Under the pieces are notes generated by a model. It worked only from the letters and a program-made list of their open reading frames with translations, was not told the DNA's origin and made no database searches. The position numbers and the translations under genes are program-made. A stretch of 64,000 nucleotides of DNA, taken from positions 124,001 to 188,000 of the forward strand of contig NZ_LQQA01000030.1 in the NCBI RefSeq assembly GCF_002101965.1, written 5' to 3'. Of the stretch, positions 37,692 through 45,694 are shown one piece after another (the first letter of the stretch is position 1; every line of letters begins with the position of its first letter). The DNA comes from Mycolicibacterium wolinskyi (lineage in GTDB: Bacteria > Actinomycetota > Actinomycetes > Mycobacteriales > Mycobacteriaceae).

Positions 37692-37722
37692 GCTCGCCTA
37701 CGTGATCAACAAGTAGTTGATC
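37679..37722 (+). repeat. 13-nt repeat of the tuf 3' end with two hairpins
   Basis: GATCAACAAGTAG occurs at 37679-37691 (the tuf end) and again at 37704-37716, 25 bp later. Two short perfect hairpins lie between and across: GTAGGC-TC-GCCTAC at 37688-37701 and GATCAAC-AAGTA-GTTGATC at 37704-37722. The first covers the stop codon. Confidence 0.65.
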
Positions 37723-37735
37723 TGACGCCATCATT

Positions 37736-37775
37736 GCGGCGCCCACCCGAAAGGGTGGGCGCCGCTTTGTTTTTG
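37736..37775 (+). terminator. Rho-independent terminator after tuf
   Basis: GCGGCGCCCACCC (37736-37748), GAAA loop, GGGTGGGCGCCGC (37753-37765), then TTTGTTTTT. This is a strong end to the str operon. Confidence 0.93.
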
Positions 37776-37940
37776 GCGACGACGTGATTCGGCTCACGTT
37801 CCGGCGATGCGACATGGGGATTTTTCGTGCGCAACAACCAGGGAGTCGCCCATTTCGCCTGGCGCGGTGATAGTTTGCCGGGGGAGCGTTGTCGAAAAGT
37901 AGTAGCCCGCACAATTGATCGCTACGAGTCGAGGTATCAG

Positions 37941-38867
37941 GTGGACGTCGATGTAACCGAACCGATCCCGGAGGTGACGACGCTCGCCGAGCGGGTTCAG
38001 GGCCAGCTCAGTCCGTCGCGGATCATTGCCGGCATCTCGACAACTGTCGCCGTCGTCGCGGTCGGCGCGCTCATCTGGGTCACCGGACAGCAGCCGGACA
38101 CCGCGCCACCCCAGAGCCCGAGCCCGGCCGTCGCATCCGGGCCCGCCGCGCATGCCCAACCGGTGGCCGCGCATCCCCCCGCACCTCAAGCGGCGCCACC
38201 CGCACCGCCGTCGACGCCGGCTCCTGCGCCGGCCCCGTCGGCGGCACCGGCTGCGAGCTCGACGGGCGGAATCGCTGATCTGTTCAAGCCGCCGATCGCC
38301 ACCGCGCCCCGCTCTCCCGCGACGTCCGAGACATCCGGAAATTCGCAAGCACCCACGATCTCTTGGCCCGGGTTCGACACCGGATTCAGGCCGCCGGACG
38401 CCTCCTCCTGGGCACCGAGTCTTGCCGCCGCGAATGCGGCCCCAAGCGCGGACGCCGTCATCGCCGCGGTGTCGGGCACAGCGGGATGGGTCGGCGGCGG
38501 CGCACTGGACGTGTTGGGCGACATCATCATCGCGTCGAGCAACGGCCGTCAGAATCCCGGCGTACCGCAGCCGACCAGCCTTGCCGCGCTGATGCTCGGA
38601 CCGGCCGCGACGACGGGCACCGGTCTGCCGAGTCTGCCGCCTCCGCCGCAGGTGGACTGGTCCAAGCTGCCGCCCCCGAACGTGGACTGGTCGAAGATCC
38701 CGCCGCCGAACGTCGACTTGTCCAAGATCCCGCCGCCGCAGATGCCGCAGGTCGATTGGTCGAAGATCCCGCCGCCGCAGCTGCCGCCGCCGCCCCAGAT
38801 GCCGCGGATCGAGGACCCGTTCGCCAAGCTGCCGAGCATCACGCGCGCGGTCGGTCTGCCGTTCTGA
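37941..38867 (+). CDS. Proline-rich membrane-anchored protein with VDWSKIPPP repeats
   Basis: A 308-residue protein. One membrane helix lies near residues 28-52 (IIAGISTTVAVVAVGALIWV), and what follows is a Pro/Ala-rich extracytoplasmic region. The C-terminal part has near-tandem repeats of the form V-D-W-S-K-(I/L)-P-P-P (four or five units around residues 245-285). GTG 37941 was chosen because GAGG lies upstream; a longer GTG start at 37827 would lengthen the cytoplasmic tail. It corresponds in position to Rv0686, whose role is unknown. The repeat region could bind peptidoglycan or a partner, but that is a guess. Confidence 0.8.
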   Translation: MDVDVTEPIPEVTTLAERVQGQLSPSRIIAGISTTVAVVAVGALIWVTGQQPDTAPPQSPSPAVASGPAAHAQPVAAHPPAPQAAPPAPPSTPAPAPAPSAAPAASSTGGIADLFKPPIATAPRSPATSETSGNSQAPTISWPGFDTGFRPPDASSWAPSLAAANAAPSADAVIAAVSGTAGWVGGGALDVLGDIIIASSNGRQNPGVPQPTSLAALMLGPAATTGTGLPSLPPPPQVDWSKLPPPNVDWSKIPPPNVDLSKIPPPQMPQVDWSKIPPPQLPPPPQMPRIEDPFAKLPSITRAVGLPF

Positions 38868-38960
38868 TTCACCGGCGCGCGGTCGGCCGCGCGTCGATGT
38901 AACGCATGTGACCGTTGTGGCGATGAACCACCCGTACACCATGGGTAGGGGGTTCGGCTG

Positions 38961-39779
38961 ATGTTTCGACGGTTGAGTGCACTGGTCAGCGCCGCAGCAA
39001 TCGCAGGTGCGGCTTTGATCGGCCTGACGGCGGCGACGGCGTCGGCGAACCCCACATGCCCGGACGTGCACTGGATCGGCGTTGCCGGCTCCGGCGAGCG
39101 CACCGATCCGGCGGTCAACGGCGGCATGGGGCGCCCGGTCTACCAATCCCTGCAGGATTTCTCCCGGCTGGTCCAGCAAGACGGCCGAACCATGACAGCT
39201 GAGGCTGTCGTCTACCCGGCGACCGAAGTGCCTGCCGACGGCGACCTGCTGGGCTGGGGCGGCTTCATGGGCAGCGTCGACGCCGGTGTGGCCGCCCTCG
39301 GCAGCCAGTACGCGGCGTTCACCCAGCGGTGCCCGGCCACCTCGGTGGTGCTGGCCGGCTACTCGCAGGGCGCGATGGTCGTCCACCGCAATCTGCACGC
39401 GCTCGCAACGAGCCCCAATCTGGCCGCCGCACTGCTGATCGCCGACGGCGACCGGTTGCCGACGGACCCGACCATCAACCTCGGCTCCGTCACCGGCGTT
39501 CCCGGCGCCGGAAAGGGTGTCGCCCAGGACTGGCCGATCCTGGCTCATGCCCCGGGCGCGCTACCCGTGTCGGTCGGAAGCCGCACGATCAGCGTGTGCA
39601 ATCTCGGTGACGCCGTGTGCGACTACGATCCCGAGGCCGAAGAGGTGACGGCGGCCGCGATCGCCGTCCACACGAGCTATGCCACCGCCGGCGGCGGGCA
39701 GCTGCCCTGGACCTGGACGCTGTACCAGCTGGCCTCGCGGTCGGCCATGGGCAGCCAGATGGTTCCGCCCGGCGCCTGA
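38961..39779 (+). CDS. Secreted cutinase-like serine hydrolase
   Basis: A 272-residue cutinase-family (Culp) alpha/beta hydrolase. The signal peptide ends near TASANPTC. The nucleophile motif is LAGYSQGAMVV (Ser). Downstream CNLGDAVCDYDPEAEE supplies paired cysteines and the catalytic-Asp region, and IAVHTSYATAGG supplies the histidine. Mycobacterial Culps are exported lipases/esterases with differing specificity. ATG 38961 is preceded by GGTAGGGGG. A small gap separates it from the upstream proline-rich protein. Confidence 0.88.
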   Translation: MFRRLSALVSAAAIAGAALIGLTAATASANPTCPDVHWIGVAGSGERTDPAVNGGMGRPVYQSLQDFSRLVQQDGRTMTAEAVVYPATEVPADGDLLGWGGFMGSVDAGVAALGSQYAAFTQRCPATSVVLAGYSQGAMVVHRNLHALATSPNLAAALLIADGDRLPTDPTINLGSVTGVPGAGKGVAQDWPILAHAPGALPVSVGSRTISVCNLGDAVCDYDPEAEEVTAAAIAVHTSYATAGGGQLPWTWTLYQLASRSAMGSQMVPPGA

Positions 39780-39845
39780 TAAAACCGCCTGACCGGCCGC
39801 TCGACGCTACGCTGATTGCGCCGGGCGCGACGACGGGAGCAGGCG

Positions 39846-40682
39846 ATGTCCACATTGTGGCGGTATGTCCGTATCCAGGCATTCGTTCTGCTGTGCGGGA
39901 TCGTCGGTCCCATATTTTTGACCATCTACTTCGTGAGCGGCGCTCAGCCCATGATGAAGTGGATGTTCTGGGCGGGTCTGCTCATCACCGCCGTCGACGT
40001 GTTGATCGCCCTGGCCATCACGGCCTACGGCTCGAAGACCGCGGCCAAGAACCAGCAGCTCGAACAACAGGGCGTACTGGCGCTCGCGCAGGTCACCGGT
40101 ATTCAGGAGACCAACACGCGGATCAACGAACAACCGCTGGTGAAGCTCGATCTGCAGATCTCCGGTCCAGGCATCGCGCCATTCGCCACCCAAGACCGGG
40201 TGATCGCGTCTGTCACTCGGTTGCCGATGATCACCAACCGCCGGCTGGTCGCCATTGTCGATCCGACCACGCACGAGTATCGGATCGACTGGGACAGAAG
40301 CAGTTTGGTCAGCGGGTTGATGCCCGCCACCTTCACGGTGGCCGAGGACAACACCACATATGACCTCACCGGCCAGACCGAGCCCCTGATGGAGATCCTG
40401 CAGATCCTCAAGGCGCACAACATCGGAATCAACAACATGATCGATCTGCGCGCCAATCCCGCGGCGCGCGAACAGGTGCAGGCAGTGGTGAGGCGCGCGG
40501 CGGCCCAGAAGACAGCGGCGCAACCCGCACCACAGGCCGCGCCCGCCGCGGCGCCCTTCATGGCCCCGCCGGAGCCCTCGACCGCGCAACGCCTGCAGGA
40601 ACTCGAGACATTGCGTGCGACGGGTGCCATCACCGAGGCCGAATACACCGCCAAGCGGCAACAGATAATCGCGGATCTGTAA
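39846..40682 (+). CDS. Two-helix membrane protein with C-terminal SHOCT domain
   Basis: A 278-residue protein. Two membrane segments (about residues 10-28, FVLLCGIVGPIFLTIYF, and 41-60) are followed by a beta-rich cytoplasmic domain (ALAQVTGIQETNTRINEQP, DRVIASVTRLPMITNRRL). After an Ala/Pro linker, the end RLQELETLRATGAITEAEYTAKRQQIIADL is a SHOCT motif, a short helical domain found at protein tails. ATG 39846 is the more likely start. The role is unknown. Confidence 0.78.
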   Translation: MSTLWRYVRIQAFVLLCGIVGPIFLTIYFVSGAQPMMKWMFWAGLLITAVDVLIALAITAYGSKTAAKNQQLEQQGVLALAQVTGIQETNTRINEQPLVKLDLQISGPGIAPFATQDRVIASVTRLPMITNRRLVAIVDPTTHEYRIDWDRSSLVSGLMPATFTVAEDNTTYDLTGQTEPLMEILQILKAHNIGINNMIDLRANPAAREQVQAVVRRAAAQKTAAQPAPQAAPAAAPFMAPPEPSTAQRLQELETLRATGAITEAEYTAKRQQIIADL

Positions 40683-40938
40683 CCGGCATGCCATCGGCCG
40701 GTGGTAACGTCGCGGTGTGTGCGGTTGAATTCATCGCGGGCACACGCTGAATGATCGAAACATCGGCGCCACGGACGGTCTGCCCGTCAACGCTGGCTGA
40801 TGCACTCGGTCCGACCGCCATCGGCGCACAGCGGCTGTTCGCCCTCCTCAACATCGCTTCTCCGCTGCGCGACGTGGTCTACCGTTACACCAGGTTCAAG
40901 ATCGTCAAGCTGCCTACTCACAGAGTTGGAGACGAGCC

Positions 40939-42459
40939 ATGACCGCCACCGAAGAACAGACCGAAAAGGCCGACGGCAAAGTCAGTCTGCCCACGCTGAC
41001 GGCGATGGTGATCGGCTCGATGATCGGGTCGGGCGTCTTCCTGCTCCCGCGCCGATTCGGTGCCGAATCCGGTGTCGCGGGTGCGTTGATCGCGTGGACG
41101 ATCGCCGGAACCGGAATGTTGATGCTGGCTTTCGTTTTTCAGCGACTGGCCAATCGCAAGCCCGATCTCGACGCTGGCGTCTACGCGTACGCCAAGGCCG
41201 GCTTCGGTGATTACGTCGGCTTCAATTCCGCGTTCGGATTCTGGGCTTCGGCCTGCGCGGGCAACACGTCGTACTGGGTGCTCATCATGGCGACCGCCAG
41301 CGCGTTGTTTCCGGCCCTCGGTTCCGGGGACACGGTGGTGGCTGTGCTCATCTCGTCGGTCGGGGTGTGGCTGTTCTGCTTTCTGATTCTGCGGGGCGTC
41401 AAGGAGGCGGCGATCATCAACCGGATCGCCACGTTCGCCAAAGTCGTTCCCATCCTGGTGTTTATCGTCATCACGGTCATCGCCTTCCAAACTGACGTGT
41501 TCACTGCGAACTTCTGGGGCGGTGACGGAAACTACTCGTGGAATTCGCTGTTCGAACAAGCCAAAGGCACGATGCTCATCACGGTTTTCGTGTTCTTGGG
41601 CATCGAGGGCGCCAGCGTCTACTCGCGGTTCGCGCGCAAGCGTGAGCATGTCGGGCGTGCCACCGTCACCGGATTCTTGTCTGTGCTCGCGGTATTCATG
41701 CTGGTGACGTTGTGTTCGTACGGCGTGATGCCGCAGGAGGAACTCGGTCAGGTCGACGACCCGCCGATGGCCGCCGTACTGGAATCGGTGGTGGGGCCGT
41801 GGGGTTCGGTGTTCATACGCATCGGTGTGCTGTTGTCGGTGCTGGGCGCGTACCTGGCCTGGACACTGATGGCGGCCGAGATTCTCTATCTCCCGGCGAA
41901 GAACGACGACATGCCGAAGTTCCTGACGCGCACCAACTCTCATGGCGCACCGGTCACCGCGCTGATCATGGCGACCGGGTTGGTGCAGCTCCTGCTCATA
42001 CTCGTGCTGTTCGCCGCCAACGCGCTGGACTTCATGCTGGATCTGACCGCGGCGCTAGCGTTGGTCCCGTACCTGCTGGCCGCCGCGTACGCGCTCAAGC
42101 TCACCATCACGCGGGAGACCTACGGCGATCGCCGATCGTTGGTACCGGACATGATCGTGGCCGCGCTGGCGACTGCTTATACGTTGTTCCTGCTCTACGC
42201 CGCAGGTTTGGATCACCTCCTGCTGTCGTGTCTGCTCTATGCGCCCGGAGCGGTGCTCTACGTGATTGCGCGGCGTGAGCGCGGCCTGCGCATATTCCGG
42301 CCCGCCGAGGCGTTGCTCTTCGGCGCGATCGTGATCGGTGCGATCGCCGCCGTGGTGAGCCTGGCGACCGGCGCGATGCACCTAGATCTGCCGAACCCGG
42401 TAGAGCCGACGGGACTTGTGCATCTGCCCGACCCGGCATCGACGACCGGAGTCAAGTGA
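40939..42459 (+). CDS. arcD: APC-family arginine/ornithine antiporter (ArcD type)
   Basis: A 506-residue basic amino acid antiporter with about 12-13 membrane helices. The APC signature MVIGSMIGSGVFLLPRRFG opens helix 1, FVFLGIEGASVYSRFARKREHVG marks the central region, and TLMAAEILYLPAKNDDMPKFL follows. ArcD exchanges arginine for ornithine so the deiminase pathway can run. It is 14 bp from arcA, whose product uses the same substrate, so the pairing is strong. GAGACGAGCC precedes the ATG. No arcB or arcC is in the window. Confidence 0.88.
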   Translation: MTATEEQTEKADGKVSLPTLTAMVIGSMIGSGVFLLPRRFGAESGVAGALIAWTIAGTGMLMLAFVFQRLANRKPDLDAGVYAYAKAGFGDYVGFNSAFGFWASACAGNTSYWVLIMATASALFPALGSGDTVVAVLISSVGVWLFCFLILRGVKEAAIINRIATFAKVVPILVFIVITVIAFQTDVFTANFWGGDGNYSWNSLFEQAKGTMLITVFVFLGIEGASVYSRFARKREHVGRATVTGFLSVLAVFMLVTLCSYGVMPQEELGQVDDPPMAAVLESVVGPWGSVFIRIGVLLSVLGAYLAWTLMAAEILYLPAKNDDMPKFLTRTNSHGAPVTALIMATGLVQLLLILVLFAANALDFMLDLTAALALVPYLLAAAYALKLTITRETYGDRRSLVPDMIVAALATAYTLFLLYAAGLDHLLLSCLLYAPGAVLYVIARRERGLRIFRPAEALLFGAIVIGAIAAVVSLATGAMHLDLPNPVEPTGLVHLPDPASTTGVK

Positions 42460-42473
42460 TCGAAAGGACTGAG

Positions 42474-43721
42474 ATGACCAATCTTTCAGACACCTACGGC
42501 GTGCACTCCGAAGTGGGCAAGCTGCGCAAGGTGCTGGTGTGCTCGCCCGGATTGGCGCATGAACGGCTGACCCCGACCAACTGTGACGACCTGTTGTTCG
42601 ACGATGTGCTGTGGGTGCAGAACGCGCGCCGCGACCACTTCGACTTCATGGACAAGATGCGCGACCGCGACGTCGAGGTGGTCGAGCTGCACAACTTGCT
42701 CACCGAGACGATGGACATCCCCGAGGCCAAAGCCTGGCTGCTGGACCGCAAGATCGTCGCGAACGAGGTCGGTCTCGGCCTCGTCGACGACACCCGAGCG
42801 TTTCTGGACTCGTTGACCTCGCGCCGGTTGACGGAGCTGTTGATCGGTGGCATGTCGATCCGTGATCTACCCGCCGAAATGCAGTCGGGCTACCGGGCTT
42901 TGGCGCGCGAGGCCACGGGCGTCACCGAATACCTGATGCCGCCACTGCCCAACACGCTCTACACGCGCGACACCACGTGCTGGATCTACGGCGGGCTCAC
43001 GCTCAATCCGTTGTTCTGGCCGGCCCGGCACGACGAGACCTTGTTGATGAAGGCGATCTACGAATTCCATCCCGACTACATCGGTTCGACGGTGTGGTGG
43101 GGCGATCCGGAGGAAAGCTGGGGTCTGTCGACGATCGAGGGCGGCGACGTCATGGTGCCCGGCAACGGCGTCGTGCTGATCGGCATGAGCGAACGCACCT
43201 CACGTCAGGCGATCACGCAGGTCGCGGCCGAGCTGTTCGCGGCGGAGGCGGCCGAGAAGGTGATCGTGGCAGGCATGCCGAAACTGCGGTCGGCCATGCA
43301 CCTCGACACCGTGTTCACCTTCGCCGACCGTGATGTGGTGACGATCTACCCGGGCATCGTCGACTCGATCGAGCCGTTCATCCTGCATCCCAGTGACACC
43401 GACCCGGGCGTCGAGGTCGAGGAGGCCACCAAGCCCTTCGTCGAGACCGTCGCCGATTCACTCGGGCTGAGCAGTCTGCGCGTCGTCGAAACCGGCGGCA
43501 CCGCCTACGACTCGGAGCGCCAGCAGTGGGACAGCGGCAACAACCTCGTCGCCGTCGAACCGGGGGTCGTCTTCGCATACGACCGCAACACCCACACCAA
43601 CTCGCTGCTGCGCAAAGCCGGTGTCGAGGTGATCACCATCGTCGGCGCCGAGCTCGGCCGCGGGCGCGGCGGCGGCCACTGCATGACCTGCCCGATCATC
43701 CGCGATCCACTGGATTGGTAG
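42474..43721 (+). CDS. arcA: Arginine deiminase
   Basis: A 415-residue arginine deiminase that converts arginine to citrulline and ammonia in the cytoplasm. Conserved motifs are GVHSEVGKLRKVLVCSP at the start, LPNTLYTRDTTCWIYGG, STIEGGDVMVPGNG and MHLDTVFTFAD. The catalytic cysteine is C403 in GGHCMTCP near the end, intact. ATG 42474 with AAAGGA upstream is chosen over GTG 42456 inside the arcD end. The protein is full length. It may serve acid resistance, nitrogen release or energy. Confidence 0.95.
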   Translation: MTNLSDTYGVHSEVGKLRKVLVCSPGLAHERLTPTNCDDLLFDDVLWVQNARRDHFDFMDKMRDRDVEVVELHNLLTETMDIPEAKAWLLDRKIVANEVGLGLVDDTRAFLDSLTSRRLTELLIGGMSIRDLPAEMQSGYRALAREATGVTEYLMPPLPNTLYTRDTTCWIYGGLTLNPLFWPARHDETLLMKAIYEFHPDYIGSTVWWGDPEESWGLSTIEGGDVMVPGNGVVLIGMSERTSRQAITQVAAELFAAEAAEKVIVAGMPKLRSAMHLDTVFTFADRDVVTIYPGIVDSIEPFILHPSDTDPGVEVEEATKPFVETVADSLGLSSLRVVETGGTAYDSERQQWDSGNNLVAVEPGVVFAYDRNTHTNSLLRKAGVEVITIVGAELGRGRGGGHCMTCPIIRDPLDW

Positions 43722-43783
43722 GGATCTGGAACACGTTCTACTTCTGCTGTTAGCCTGGGCCGGGGATCACGAAAGGACCGGTG

Positions 43784-44635
43784 ATGGCGGCAGGCAGTGG
43801 ATCGCTCGAAGGGCGCGTGGCATTCATAACCGGCGCTGCGCGCGGGCAGGGGCGCGCGCATGCGATCAGGCTCGCCAACGAAGGTGCCGACATCATCGCG
43901 ATCGACGTGTGCGCCGTCGTCGACGACACCATCACCTACGCGCCCGCGACGTCGCAGGAGCTCGCCGAGACGGTCAGCGCGGTCGAGGCGACCGGCCGCA
44001 AGGTGCTGGCGCGCGAGGTCGACATCCGCGACCTGGCCGCCCAACAGCAGGTCGTGGCCGACGGCATCGAGCAGTTCGGCAGGCTCGACATCGTGGTGGC
44101 CAACGCCGGTGTCCTCAGCTGGGGCCGGCTGTTCGAGATGTCGCCCGAGCAGTTCGACACCGTCGTCGACGTCAATCTCAACGGAACCTGGCGGACCATT
44201 CGGGCCGCGGTGCCCGCGATGATCGAGGCGGGCAACGGCGGATCCATCATCATCGTGAGCTCGTCAGCCGGTCTCAAGGCGACCCCGGGCAACGGCCATT
44301 ACGCCGCCTCGAAGCACGGTCTGGTCGCCCTGACCAACGCGTTGGCGCTGGAGGTGGGGGAGTACGGCATCCGGGTGAACTCCATCCACCCGTACTCGAT
44401 CAACACCCCGATGATCGAGCCGGAGGCGATGGCTCAGGTGTTCGCGAAGTACCCGAGCTACCTGCACAGCTTCGCCCCGATGCCGCTGCATCCCGTGGGC
44501 CTCGACGACGAGGGCCGCTCGACATTCATGACGCCGGAAGAGGTTTCCGACGTGGTGGCGTGGTTGGCCGGTGACGGCTCGGCGACCCTGTCGGGCAGCC
44601 AGATCGCCGTCGACCGCGGCGTGATGAAGTACTGA
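43784..44635 (+). CDS. Mycofactocin-type short-chain dehydrogenase
   Basis: A 283-residue SDR. The NAD motif is TGAARGQGRAHA (residues 16-27), the active-site Ser is in IVSSSAG, and Y173/K177 form the Y-x-x-x-K catalytic pair (HYAASKHG). After the first beta-alpha unit it carries a longer insertion (CAVVDDTITYAPATSQELAET), a hallmark of mycofactocin-coupled SDRs (TIGR03971), whose bound NAD does not exchange freely and is reoxidised by mycofactocin. It matches Rv0687 in position near the mft genes. ATG 43784 follows AAAGGA. The alcohol substrate is unknown. Confidence 0.88.
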   Translation: MAAGSGSLEGRVAFITGAARGQGRAHAIRLANEGADIIAIDVCAVVDDTITYAPATSQELAETVSAVEATGRKVLAREVDIRDLAAQQQVVADGIEQFGRLDIVVANAGVLSWGRLFEMSPEQFDTVVDVNLNGTWRTIRAAVPAMIEAGNGGSIIIVSSSAGLKATPGNGHYAASKHGLVALTNALALEVGEYGIRVNSIHPYSINTPMIEPEAMAQVFAKYPSYLHSFAPMPLHPVGLDDEGRSTFMTPEEVSDVVAWLAGDGSATLSGSQIAVDRGVMKY

Positions 44636-44733
44636 TCTTTTCGGCCGAGCAGTCCCCCGCAAGCGGGAGGTGCCCCCAGCGCGGTTACCCGAAATTCGCC
44701 GTTCTCGGGTACCCGCGCGTCTGTTCGCGCAAG
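44636..44733. repeat. Repeat-rich gap with element copy B
   Basis: Between the converging SDR and USP genes. A CCCGC-AA-GCGGG hairpin lies at about 44656-44667, and element copy B occupies 44686-44730, itself containing GCGCG/CGCGC half-sites. Copy B matches 27791-27835 at about 32 of 45 bases. No gene is seen. Confidence 0.5.
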
Positions 44734-45615
44734 CTAGCCGGGCAGTACGAGCACCGGAACAGGGCTGTGCCGCAGGATCTTTGACCCGCGCTCGCCGAGG
44801 AACACCCGGGCCACCACACCGGCGGGCGTGGTGCCGATGGCCAGGATCTCGCCGTCGAGCCAGTCGACCGCGTCGAGCGCCTCGTCCCAGCCGTCGCCGG
44901 TGACGACCTCGAGTTCGACGTCGTCATCGACGATCCGGTCATCCTTCAACTGCTGCAACGATTCCCGCGCCTGGGCTGCCCACTCCTGCAGGATGGCATC
45001 CTCGCTCTGCAGCCCCACGAGCGGTGGGAACATGCTGCGCCCGCGGACGGCGAACGTCACGACCCGCATCGAGGTGTCGAGCCGTTCGGTGATGGACGCG
45101 ATCCGCCGGACGACGCCGACGGATTCGCGCGTGCCCGGGTAAGCACACGTGATCCGCGACAGCACACCGCTTTTCGGCCTACGATACCCACGTGGGCTGA
45201 TCGCCAGCGGAACCGGGCAGGAATGCAGCAGCCGGTCGGCGGTCGAACCGACGACCACCTGCCCGAGCTTGCCGTCCGCAGCCGAACCCAGCACCAACGC
45301 TTCGGCATCCAGTGATGCGACGGCCTCCAGCAGACCGTCCGAAACCGACCGGTGCGCGAACTTGTGGAAGCTGACCTCGAGTTCGTCGTCCAGTGCGGCG
45401 ACGCGCTCGCGGGCCTGTTCGGCCGACGAGGCCGCCAGTTGTGCTGCGTATTGGGCATATTCGGCGTCGATGCGGGCCGGCGACGGCGTCATCCACGGCC
45501 GCGGTACAACCGTCGCCACGGCCAACGACGTCTCAAGTGTCCGGGCCGCGCCGACCGCGAGGTGCAAAGCTGAGGATCCACCCTTGCCCACCAGATAGCC
45601 GACCACGACAGTCAT
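44734..45615 (-). CDS. Tandem universal stress protein
   Basis: A 293-residue protein of two USP domains. The first runs from TVVVGYLVGKGGSSALHLAV to VVVGSTADRLLHSCPVPLAI and keeps an ATP-binding-like G-S pattern. The second, from SRITCAYPGTRESVG to LGERGSKILRHSPVPVLVLPG, is more diverged. Such tandem USPs in mycobacteria are ATP-binding stress proteins. ATG 45615 falls at the end of a 35-bp tandem repeat that separates it from the upstream permease. It is likely co-transcribed with the permease-rocD-ddaH genes. The set matches the order Rv2319c-Rv2323c of M. tuberculosis from memory. Confidence 0.87.
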   Translation of the reverse strand: MTVVVGYLVGKGGSSALHLAVGAARTLETSLAVATVVPRPWMTPSPARIDAEYAQYAAQLAASSAEQARERVAALDDELEVSFHKFAHRSVSDGLLEAVASLDAEALVLGSAADGKLGQVVVGSTADRLLHSCPVPLAISPRGYRRPKSGVLSRITCAYPGTRESVGVVRRIASITERLDTSMRVVTFAVRGRSMFPPLVGLQSEDAILQEWAAQARESLQQLKDDRIVDDDVELEVVTGDGWDEALDAVDWLDGEILAIGTTPAGVVARVFLGERGSKILRHSPVPVLVLPG

Positions 45616-45616
45616 C

Positions 45617-45694
45617 CGCGATCCGCCTTCGCTCCTCGCTGGCCCGTCATGCGCGATCCGCCTTCGCTCCTCGATGGCCCGTCATGCGCGATCC
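45617..45694 (-). repeat. 35-bp tandem repeat between permease and USP genes
   Basis: Units at 45617-45651 and 45652-45686 differ by one base, with a third partial unit to 45694. The repeat fills the intercistronic region: it contains the permease stop (45682-45684) and ends next to the USP start (45613-45615). On the minus strand each unit holds GAGGAGCGAAGG, a ribosome-site-like motif. Confidence 0.85.
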
